A DNA stretch of 64,000 bases, taken from assembly GCF_013408655.1 (NCBI RefSeq), contig NZ_JACCBP010000001.1, forward strand, positions 1,426,001-1,490,000, given 5' to 3'. The notes beneath the pieces are model-generated. The model was given only the letters and a program-made list of their open reading frames with translations. It searched no databases and was not told the DNA's origin. Both the position numbers and the translations under genes were made by a program. This document shows positions 57,546 to 64,000 of this stretch, in pieces. The DNA comes from Pigmentiphaga litoralis. Its GTDB lineage: Bacteria; Pseudomonadota; Gammaproteobacteria; Burkholderiales; Burkholderiaceae_B. The number at the start of each line of letters is the position of its first letter. Position 1 is the stretch's first letter.

Positions 57546-58253
57546 CTACACCGCGATCGCCCGCATCAGGGCGTCCACATCGCCCGGGACGGACGTGCGT
57601 CCTTCGGCCACCACCCTGCCCCGTTCCAGGGCGTAGAAGCGGTCGCACAGGGTCAGCGCACGCGACACGTTCTGTTCGACCAGCAGAATCGACTGGCCCT
57701 GTTCCTTGACTTGGCGCATGACCGAAAACAGCTCGTCGACCACCATGGGCGCCAGGCCTTCGGTGGGTTCGTCGATCAGCAGCAGGCGCGGCTTGCCCAG
57801 CAGCACGCGGGCCACCGCCAGCATTTGCTGTTCGCCCCCCGACAGCGTGGTGCCGGCCTGCGCCCGCCGTTCGGCCAGCCTGGGAAAACGGGCGTAGATG
57901 TCGTTCAGACGCGACTGTTCCTCGGCGCGCTTGAGCCGGGGGCCCTGCATGAAGCCCATCTCCAGGTTTTCCTGGGTGCTGAGGCCGGGAAAGATCCGCC
58001 GGTCTTCGGGCACCAGGCCGACGCCTAGCCGGCACACCTTGTCGGCCGACAGGCCGGACAGGCGCTGGCCGTCGAACTGGATATCGCCCCCGGTCAGTGG
58101 CAGCCATCCGGCCACCGCCTTGATGGTGGTTGTCTTGCCCACCCCGTTGCGGCCGAACAGGCCGACCACTTCGCCCGGCCCCACCCGGATGCTCAGGCCT
58201 TGCAGCACATGACCCAGGCCGTAATGCACGTGCACGTCGTTCAATTCAAGCAT
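57546..58253 (-). CDS. livF: Branched-chain-amino-acid-type ABC importer ATPase, LivF
   Basis: A 235-residue ATPase. Walker A G-R-N-G-V-G-K-T-T (about 35-43), signature L-S-G-G-E-Q-Q and Walker B L-L-L-I-D-E-P-T-E-G-L are intact; the E-D-R-R-I-F-P segment marks LivF. The start at 58253 overlaps livG by eight bases. It is the last gene of the leftward importer operon. Although the family name is from leucine/isoleucine/valine import, importers of this type in Burkholderiales often carry aromatic or other organic acids, and the enoyl-CoA hydratase and acyl-CoA synthetase genes in the same operon favour that here. Confidence 0.94.
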   Translation of the reverse strand: MLELNDVHVHYGLGHVLQGLSIRVGPGEVVGLFGRNGVGKTTTIKAVAGWLPLTGGDIQFDGQRLSGLSADKVCRLGVGLVPEDRRIFPGLSTQENLEMGFMQGPRLKRAEEQSRLNDIYARFPRLAERRAQAGTTLSGGEQQMLAVARVLLGKPRLLLIDEPTEGLAPMVVDELFSVMRQVKEQGQSILLVEQNVSRALTLCDRFYALERGRVVAEGRTSVPGDVDALMRAIAV

Positions 58254-59046
58254 GGGTCGCCTCCGCAGTTGGGGTCGTGGCGGCTTCGCCAAAATACGCG
58301 GCCTGCACGCGGGGGTCGGCGCGCACCGTGCGCGGCGGGCCCTCGGCCAGTTTCCGGCCCTGGGTCAGCACTACCACATGGTCGGACACGTCCATGACCA
58401 GCCCCACGTCGTGCTCGACCAGCACGATGGACACGCCGCCGGCCAGCCGCTTGATCAGGGCCGCGGTGTCGGCCGTATCGGCATGCGACATGCCCTGCGT
58501 GGGCTCGTCCAGCAGCAACAGGCGCGGCCGGCAGGCCAGCGCGACCGCGATTTCAAGCCGCCGCTGCTCGCCGTGGGACAGGGCCCCGGCCAGGTCATTG
58601 GCCCTGGCCTGCAATGCGAATTCTTCCAGCAGTTCATCGGCCCGGGCCAGGGCGAGATGGGACGCCGCCAGCGGACGCAAGGCCAGCCAGCCGCTTTCCA
58701 GCACCTGCGCCGCCAGCCGCAAGTTTTCACGCACGGTCAGATCCACGAACAGATTGGTGATCTGGAAGGACCGCGCCAGGCCCGCGCGCAGCAGCTTGTG
58801 CGGACTCCAGCCGGTCACGTCGACACCATCGAACAGCACCGTGCCCGCAGTGGGACGCAAGGCGCCGCTGATCAGGTTGAACAGCGTGCTCTTGCCGGCG
58901 CCGTTGGGTCCGATAAGCGATGTGATGCCGCCGCGGACCACCTGCATGCTGACGTCGTCCACCGCCCGCAATGCGCCAAACCGGACGCTCAGTCCGCGCA
59001 CATCCAGCAGAGGTTGGGACGACGCCGCCGTTGGGCTCAGGGTCAT
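58246..59046 (-). CDS. livG: Branched-chain-amino-acid-type ABC importer ATPase, LivG
   Basis: A 266-residue ATPase with Walker A G-P-N-G-A-G-K-S-T (about 46-54), A-R-S-F-Q-I-T-N-L-F, the signature L-S-H-G-E-Q-R (Gly-Gly replaced by His-Gly, as in many LivG proteins), and Walker B L-L-L-L-D-E-P-T-Q-G. It pairs with LivF. It overlaps livF by eight bases and livM by four, so the operon is tightly packed and probably translationally coupled. Confidence 0.94.
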   Translation of the reverse strand: MTLSPTAASSQPLLDVRGLSVRFGALRAVDDVSMQVVRGGITSLIGPNGAGKSTLFNLISGALRPTAGTVLFDGVDVTGWSPHKLLRAGLARSFQITNLFVDLTVRENLRLAAQVLESGWLALRPLAASHLALARADELLEEFALQARANDLAGALSHGEQRRLEIAVALACRPRLLLLDEPTQGMSHADTADTAALIKRLAGGVSIVLVEHDVGLVMDVSDHVVVLTQGRKLAEGPPRTVRADPRVQAAYFGEAATTPTAEATHA

Positions 59047-60005
59047 TTTTTCTTCCTTAACGCGCCCACCAGCCCCGATGGGAAAAAGATGACGGCGGCC
59101 ATGAACAGCAGACCGATCACAATCAAATGATGTTCGGTATACGTGCCCACCACCGACTTGAGGCCAAACAGGATCACGCTGCCATACAGGGCGCCGATCA
59201 GTGTGCCGACGCCACCCAGCACCACGGTAATGACGGCATTGCCCGAGGTCTGGAAGTACAGCAGTTCGGGCGACGCAAAGCCGCGCAGCATGGGGTACAG
59301 CGCACCGGCGACTGACGCAATGGTCGCCGCCAGCACGAAGGCCGCCAGCTTGTAGCGCCAGGGGTCGAAGCCGAGGAAGGACAGGCGCAAGGGGTTCGCC
59401 CGCAGCGCCTGCATGTTGCGTCCGAAGGGGGTGTCGAGCAGGTAGGCCAGCAAGGCGTACATCAGCATGATCACGACCAGCACCACCAGAAAGAAGCTGA
59501 GCGGATCGGACGCCGACACCGAATACGGCCCCACGCCGATGCGCACCACCGGCACACCCATCAAGCCGTCGGACGCGCCCAGTGCCTGCACGTTGTAGAC
59601 CGCCTTGGCGGCGATCTGCGCCAGCCCGAACATGATCAGCGCAAAGTACACGCCGCGGGCCCGGATGGCGATCACGCCCGATACCAGCCCCACGGCGGCG
59701 CCCGCCACCGTGGCAATGGCAAGCACGCTCCAGAACGACAGCCCCGCATCGCGCAGCAACAAGCCCGACAGGTACGCACCGAAACCGAAGAACAAGGCCT
59801 GGCCCAGCGACAACAGACCGGCAATGCCCAGCAGCAGGTCCACCGCCATGGCCAGCCCGCCAAAGATCAGGGCTTCGGTCGCCAGGCGCAGATAGAAGGT
59901 GTCACCCGTCCACCAGGCGGCCAATGCCGCCAGCAGCGCGAGCACGACAAAGGCGGTGGCCAGCCCCGCGCGCCGTCGCGGCGCAGGAATCGTTGGATCA
60001 ACCAT
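59043..60005 (-). CDS. livM: Branched-chain-amino-acid-type ABC importer permease, LivM
   Basis: A 320-residue inner-membrane permease with about nine hydrophobic segments. L-L-L-G-I-A-G-L-L-S-L-G-Q-A-L-F-F-G-F-G-A-Y near 58-79 and the L-R-A-N-P-L-R-L-S-F-L-G loop (about 201-212), which contacts the ATPase, are typical LivM features, as is V-L-G-G-V-G-T-L-I-G-A near the C-terminus. It overlaps livG by four bases and livH by eight. The end is marked by a lysine-rich tail. Confidence 0.94.
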   Translation of the reverse strand: MVDPTIPAPRRRAGLATAFVVLALLAALAAWWTGDTFYLRLATEALIFGGLAMAVDLLLGIAGLLSLGQALFFGFGAYLSGLLLRDAGLSFWSVLAIATVAGAAVGLVSGVIAIRARGVYFALIMFGLAQIAAKAVYNVQALGASDGLMGVPVVRIGVGPYSVSASDPLSFFLVVLVVIMLMYALLAYLLDTPFGRNMQALRANPLRLSFLGFDPWRYKLAAFVLAATIASVAGALYPMLRGFASPELLYFQTSGNAVITVVLGGVGTLIGALYGSVILFGLKSVVGTYTEHHLIVIGLLFMAAVIFFPSGLVGALRKKK

Positions 60006-60891
60006 GACCGAGCCTCCCGAACAAGCCTTGCGGACGGAACATCAGCACCAGCACCATGATCCCGAACACCAGCGGGTCGGACCACACCGGCGAGATATAC
60101 AGGCTGGACAAGGCCTGCACCTGCGTCAGCAGCAGGCCCGCCACGATGGCGCCCTTGATGCTGCCCAGGCCCCCCACGATCACCACCGAAAACGCCATCA
60201 GGATGAAGTCCTTGCCCATGGTCGGAAACACCGAATACACCGGCGCCAGCAGCACCCCGGCCAAGCCGGCCAGGGCCACGCCGAACGCAAACGTGCCGGC
60301 ATACACCCGCAGCACCGGAACGCCCAGCGACGCCGACATGTGCCGGTCATACGCCGCGGCGCGCACGATGGCGCCCAGCCGGGTCCGATACACCACCCAC
60401 CACACGCCGGCCACGATCACCAGGCCCACCGCCATCAGGAACAGGCGGTAGGTCGGGAACATCATGCCCAGCAGTTCGGTGGCGCCCTGGATGGGCGATT
60501 CAGGCTTGAGCGGGTTCGGGCCGTAGATCAGCTTGAACACGTCTTCCAGCACGATCGCCATGCCGAAGGTCAGCAGCAAGGTCAGGATGTGCCGATCCTT
60601 GTGATGGAACACCCGCTGGATCAGCAGGCGTTCGGTCGCGTATCCCACCGGCAGCATCACCAGCGGCACCAGGACCAGCACGATCCAGAAGCTCAGCCCG
60701 GTCAGCAGCAAGGACGTGCCCAGGTACGCGCCGAGCGCATAGAACTCGCCGTGCGCCATGTTGATGACGTCAAGCAGACCGAAGATGATGGTCAGGCCCA
60801 GCGCCATCAGAATGACGGCCACCCCAAGCGACAGGCCGTTGACGACCTGCGGCGCATAGACGAACTGCAGACTTTCGAGCCAGGCGCTCAT
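59998..60891 (-). CDS. livH: Branched-chain-amino-acid-type ABC importer permease, LivH
   Basis: A 297-residue inner-membrane permease. L-T-I-I-F-G-L-L-D-V-I-N-M-A-H-G-E-F-Y near 33-51, the R-A-A-A-Y-D-R-H-M-S-A loop, and V-I-V-G-G-L-G-S-I-K-G-A-I are standard LivH features. The ATG at 60891 is preferred to an in-frame start upstream because AAGGA stands eight bases before it and the conserved protein begins there. It follows the binding-protein gene by 31 bases and overlaps livM by eight. Confidence 0.94.
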   Translation of the reverse strand: MSAWLESLQFVYAPQVVNGLSLGVAVILMALGLTIIFGLLDVINMAHGEFYALGAYLGTSLLLTGLSFWIVLVLVPLVMLPVGYATERLLIQRVFHHKDRHILTLLLTFGMAIVLEDVFKLIYGPNPLKPESPIQGATELLGMMFPTYRLFLMAVGLVIVAGVWWVVYRTRLGAIVRAAAYDRHMSASLGVPVLRVYAGTFAFGVALAGLAGVLLAPVYSVFPTMGKDFILMAFSVVIVGGLGSIKGAIVAGLLLTQVQALSSLYISPVWSDPLVFGIMVLVLMFRPQGLFGRLGHG

Positions 60892-60922
60892 GTCGATTCC
60901 TTGATCATGACGGCGGTTCGGC

Positions 60923-62110
60923 TCACCAGCGCTTGCAGGTGCTGGGGCCAATGGCCTTGTCGCCCTGCACCTTGCTGATGATGGTGAAGTCGCCATTGGC
61001 GATCCGGACGGCGTACATGTCCTGGATGGCCTGGTGGTCGGCCGCGCGCATGGTCTTTTCGCCCTGCGGCGTGGTCCATTTCAGGCCTTCCATGGCGGTC
61101 CGCACCTTGGCGGTTTCGGTGGACTTGGCCTTTTCGACAGCGGCCTTGTAGAAGTACAGGACGCCATACGAATCGGCGCCGTACAGGTCCGGCGCAATCT
61201 TGTTGGCCTTCACGAAGTCGGCCACGAAACGTTTGTTCTGCGGGTTGTCGATCTCGGGCGTGTAGCCCACGCCGGTCACGAAGCCTTCGGCGTTCTTGCC
61301 GATGGCCTTGATGTTCTGCGCCGTGATGGCGCCCGACACGCCGATCATCGTGATGTTCTTGTTGATGCCGTATTCGGCCAGCTGGCTGAACAGACGCACC
61401 GTGTCGTTGCCCGCGGTGGACGTGTAGAACACCTGCGGACGCGCCGCGCGGATCTGCCCGAAGTAGCTCGAGTAGTCCTTGCTGTCCAGCGGCGCGAACA
61501 GTTCCCCATTGGCCTTGATGCCGCGCTGCGTGGCGGCATCCTTGAACGCGGCCACCGTGCTGCGGCCCATTTCATAATCGGGGCCAAGCAGGAACAGCGA
61601 CGCCCCCGGCTTGTCTTTGGCCAGCCATTCGGCCAGCGCCACCGACTGCTGCCCGGCCTTGGCGTTCACGCGAAACACATTGGGCGAACACTTGTCGCCG
61701 GTGATCGCATCCGAAAAGGACACCGTGGTCGCAATCAACTTATCGTTGCGTTCCGCAACCTGTCCCACCGCCAGGGTCGATCCCGAATTCACGGTGCCGG
61801 TCAGGAAATCCACCTTGGACTGCTGGAAGAGCTTTTCGGCCTTCTGCACCGCGACCTGCGGATTGGCTTCTTCGTCTTCATACAGCAATTCGACCTTGCG
61901 GCCCATGATGCCGCCGCCCGCATTGATCTCGGTCAGCGCAAGTTCCAGCCCCATCTTTACCTGCGCGCCGATCGGGGCATAGGTGCCCGACAGCGGCGTG
62001 ACGACACCAATGCGCAGCGGGCCGGTTTGCGCCTGGACCGCCGGCGCAACCGCGCCCAGCAAGCCTGCGGACCAGAGTGCGGCGACGGCGGTTCTTTGTA
62101 GCGTCTTCAT
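60923..62110 (-). CDS. Branched-chain-amino-acid-type ABC importer binding protein
   Basis: A 395-residue periplasmic binding protein of the LivK/AmiC type with a Sec signal peptide ending near V-Q-A (about 26). The mature part begins L-R-I-G-V-V-T-P-L-S-G-T-Y-A-P-I-G and has the G-G-G-I-M-G-R-K-V-E-L-L-Y-E-D-E-E-A-N-P hinge segment typical of the family. The ligand cannot be read from the sequence. AGGAGA precedes the ATG. It sits between the hydratase gene and the permease genes, so the operon couples uptake with CoA-ester metabolism, suggesting an organic or aromatic acid more than an amino acid. Confidence 0.92.
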   Translation of the reverse strand: MKTLQRTAVAALWSAGLLGAVAPAVQAQTGPLRIGVVTPLSGTYAPIGAQVKMGLELALTEINAGGGIMGRKVELLYEDEEANPQVAVQKAEKLFQQSKVDFLTGTVNSGSTLAVGQVAERNDKLIATTVSFSDAITGDKCSPNVFRVNAKAGQQSVALAEWLAKDKPGASLFLLGPDYEMGRSTVAAFKDAATQRGIKANGELFAPLDSKDYSSYFGQIRAARPQVFYTSTAGNDTVRLFSQLAEYGINKNITMIGVSGAITAQNIKAIGKNAEGFVTGVGYTPEIDNPQNKRFVADFVKANKIAPDLYGADSYGVLYFYKAAVEKAKSTETAKVRTAMEGLKWTTPQGEKTMRAADHQAIQDMYAVRIANGDFTIISKVQGDKAIGPSTCKRW

Positions 62111-62178
62111 GGCAAGTCTCCTGAATCGACCCGGTGTCCGGGCTCATGTCGTGGGTGGGCAGCAAGGCAGGCCCCGGT

Positions 62179-62985
62179 TCAACTGCCCTTGAATGCCGGT
62201 TTGCGTTTGCCGTGAAAGGCTTCGACCCCTTCCCGGAAATCGTCGGAACTGCGCAGTCGCGAATAGCAATGGCCTTCCAGTTCGATCGCGATCGACAGGG
62301 GCGCATCTTCGGTGTCGTTCAGCAGTTTCTTGGCCGTGCGCTGCGCCAGCGGCGAAAAGGCGCGCAGTTCTTCGACCAGCGCGTCGGTGGCCTTTTCCAG
62401 GTCGGCATCGGCCACGCAGTCCACCGCAATGCCCCAGTCGTAGGCCTGCGGTCCGGGAATGCGGCGCGACCGCATCACGATGTCCTTGGTGCGGCCCACG
62501 CCAACCATCTTCTGCAGCCGAGCCGACCCGCCCGATCCCGGGATCTGTCCCAGCTTCTGTTCGGGCAGCGCGTACAAGGTGGTGTCGGTCACGATCCGGA
62601 AGTCGCAGGCCAGTGAAATTTCGAAGCCCACGCCAAAGCAGTAGCCGCGATTGGCCGCGATCACCGGCTTGCTGCAGCGGAACGGCGCCGCCACATTCCA
62701 GGCCAGCGCCGATACCTTTTCGGGCGTGGCTTCCATGAAGCCCTTGATGTCGCCGCCGCTGGAAAAATGTTCGCCGGTGCTGCGCAGCACGATCACGCGC
62801 ACGCGCGGGTCGGCATCCAGCGCTTCGAAGACCAGGCGCAACTGATCGCGCTGCGGCATGGTGATGACGTTGAGCGGCGCGCGGTCGAGCACGATGTCGG
62901 CACGTTCGCGCGCGGCATCCACCTCCACCCGAAAGCCTGAAAGATCGTCCAGCAGCGACTGCGCGGGGTGTGTGAGGTCAGACAC
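62179..62985 (-). CDS. Enoyl-CoA hydratase/isomerase family protein
   Basis: A 268-residue crotonase-fold enzyme: R-A-P-L-N-V-I-T-M near the N-terminus, S-T-G-E-H-F-S-S-G-G-D-I-K-G-F as oxyanion loop (about 69-83), A-N-R-G-Y-C-F-G-V-G-F-E-I-S-L-A-C-D, and P-E-Q-K-L-G-Q-I-P-G-S-G-G-S. The Glu in P-E-Q-K-L-G is the usual second catalytic position. The start is GTG at 62985: AAGGAG stands seven bases upstream, and the GTGTCTGA sequence overlaps the preceding synthetase stop by eight bases. This start is easily missed because the frame stays open far upstream. Its substrate is presumably the CoA ester made by the adjoining synthetase. Confidence 0.9.
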   Translation of the reverse strand: MSDLTHPAQSLLDDLSGFRVEVDAARERADIVLDRAPLNVITMPQRDQLRLVFEALDADPRVRVIVLRSTGEHFSSGGDIKGFMEATPEKVSALAWNVAAPFRCSKPVIAANRGYCFGVGFEISLACDFRIVTDTTLYALPEQKLGQIPGSGGSARLQKMVGVGRTKDIVMRSRRIPGPQAYDWGIAVDCVADADLEKATDALVEELRAFSPLAQRTAKKLLNDTEDAPLSIAIELEGHCYSRLRSSDDFREGVEAFHGKRKPAFKGS

Positions 62986-64000
62986 TGTCTTGCTCCTTGG
63001 AAAGGGATGGTTCCGGTTCATAGTCGCCGGCCACCAGGCAACGCCGCAGCACTTTGCCGACGGGCGACTTGGGTATGGCCTGCACGAACACATAGTCGCG
63101 AGGCCGTTTGAAATTGACGAGGTCGGACGTGCGGCACCACGCGTCCAAAAGGGCGGCATCGACCGGGGCTGCGGTGTGGCTGCCTTGGCTGCCCGTACCC
63201 GCCGTCGCATGCCGTTTGACGAAGGCCACGACCCGCTGTCCCCAGCGTTCATCGGGCAGGCCTGCAACCGCAACTTCATCGACACCAGGGTGCAGAGACA
63301 GGACCGATTCAATGTCGACCGGCGAAATGTTTTCACCGCCCGAGATGATCATGTCGTCGACGCGGCCGGTCACGAACAGGTCGCCATCGGCGTCCACATA
63401 CCCCGTGTCGCCGGTGAAGTACCAGCCGCCTTTGAGCGACTTGGCATCCGCATCGGGACGGTTCCAGTAACCATCGAAAGCCTCGTCGCCCGCCAGATCG
63501 GCAATGATCTGCCCTTCCTGCCCGGCCGCGATGCGCGGGTGGGGCGTGGTGGCGTCCAGAGGCACGACGCCGATCCGCGTGTTGATGCCCGCGCGTCCCG
63601 CGCAGCCCGGCTTGGCGACGGCATCCTGATTGATCGTGCAGGTATAGACCTCGGACGATCCGTAGTGATTGACGAACAACTCGGGCTTGAAGGCGGCGTC
63701 AATGCGCTTGAGCAAGGCATCGTGCATGGGCGCGCCGGCAAAGCCGATCTTGGTCACCGACGTCACGTCGGTCTGCGCAAAGGTCGGGTGCGCCAGCATG
63801 TCGTGGTACAGGGTCGGGACCAGGTACAGGTTGGTGATGCGTTCGCTGGCGATCAGCCGCAGCACCGCGGCGGAGTCATAACGCGGCACGCACACGAACA
63901 GGCCATCCACCATCGCCATCGCCAGCAAGGACCGCACGCCCATGGTGTGATACAGCGGCATGACGCCCAGGGTGCGCTCGCCGCGCCGGTAGCTGTTCTG
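62978..64000 (-). CDS. Acyl-CoA synthetase (AMP-forming), N-terminus outside window
   Basis: The C-terminal 340 residues of an adenylate-forming ligase; the frame is still open at base 64000, so the N-terminal part with the P-loop lies beyond. Visible motifs: M-P-L-Y-H-T-M-G, N-H-Y-G-S-S-E-V-Y, T-G-D-T-G-Y-V-D, G-R-V-D-D-M-I-I-S-G-G-E-N-I-S-P, and S-P-V-G-K-V-L-R-R with the catalytic lysine. Similarity is to ligases acting on aromatic or cyclic carboxylic acids, but the substrate is uncertain. It is the first visible gene of the leftward operon leading to the enoyl-CoA hydratase and the Liv-type importer. Confidence 0.92.
   Translation of the reverse strand, partial: QNSYRRGERTLGVMPLYHTMGVRSLLAMAMVDGLFVCVPRYDSAAVLRLIASERITNLYLVPTLYHDMLAHPTFAQTDVTSVTKIGFAGAPMHDALLKRIDAAFKPELFVNHYGSSEVYTCTINQDAVAKPGCAGRAGINTRIGVVPLDATTPHPRIAAGQEGQIIADLAGDEAFDGYWNRPDADAKSLKGGWYFTGDTGYVDADGDLFVTGRVDDMIISGGENISPVDIESVLSLHPGVDEVAVAGLPDERWGQRVVAFVKRHATAGTGSQGSHTAAPVDAALLDAWCRTSDLVNFKRPRDYVFVQAIPKSPVGKVLRRCLVAGDYEPEPSLSKEQDSV

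Overview
The window looks like a chromosomal piece of a GC-rich betaproteobacterium of the order Burkholderiales, most likely family Alcaligenaceae (Bordetella/Achromobacter relatives). The grounds are the hemW-rdgB-rph-yicC housekeeping block, two Bug-type solute receptors (a family greatly expanded in that group), and many acyl-CoA catabolism genes. No rRNA, tRNA, CRISPR array, insertion sequence or prophage was recognised.

Layout. 1-3837: heme/nucleotide/RNA housekeeping (hemW, rdgB, rph leftward; yicC rightward). 3900-5819: a small accessory island with a Phd/VapC toxin-antitoxin pair and a Fic-domain protein, each preceded by a clear inverted-repeat operator candidate. 5881-14930: a mixed metabolic and transport stretch (FMN hydroxy-acid dehydrogenase, unknown membrane-anchored protein, LysR regulator with a divergent MFS carrier, DHA2 efflux pump, phytase-like lipoprotein, bestrophin channel, tiny acidic protein). 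14988-17105: nadC and an NrtR-type Nudix regulator, with a promoter and two copies of a candidate operator at nadC. 17319-22317: a hybrid histidine kinase and a membrane GGDEF-EAL protein.

22846-35879: a large exopolysaccharide operon. It encodes a small BcsR/BcsP-like protein, BcsA (with a c-di-GMP-binding PilZ domain), BcsB and an oversized BcsC. These are followed by a four-gene O-acetylation module (SGNH hydrolase, AlgF-like, AlgI/WssH-like MBOAT, AlgJ/WssI-like). No bcsZ cellulase, bcsQ or bcsD is present. The expected product is acetylated cellulose, with c-di-GMP probably supplied or removed by the upstream GGDEF-EAL protein.

35916-41650: a TetR regulator and a BMP-family nucleoside-type ABC importer (binding protein, double ATPase, two permeases); a shared 12-nt motif in front of both suggests one regulon. 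41719-55791: catabolic genes for an unidentified CoA-linked carboxylic acid. They include a CaiB CoA-transferase, MaoC hydratase and SDR with a divergent LysR; two Bug receptors; a nitronate-monooxygenase-like protein; an acyl-CoA synthetase; a cysteine-less thiolase paired with a DUF35 protein; a PimC/PimD-like acyl-CoA dehydrogenase pair; and a PaaG-like hydratase/isomerase. 55805-57361: an orphan HWE/HisKA_2-type sensor kinase. 57546-64000: a leftward operon with an acyl-CoA synthetase (cut by the window edge), enoyl-CoA hydratase and a complete Liv-type ABC importer, read as uptake plus CoA activation of another organic acid.

The most interesting unexplained signals are non-coding: operator-like repeats at the Fic gene, at nadC and around the TetR/BMP genes, two unusual tandem-repeat tracts (5x13 bp and 8x10 bp), a long hairpin at 36781-36852 and a perfect 15-bp inverted repeat at 57446-57503.
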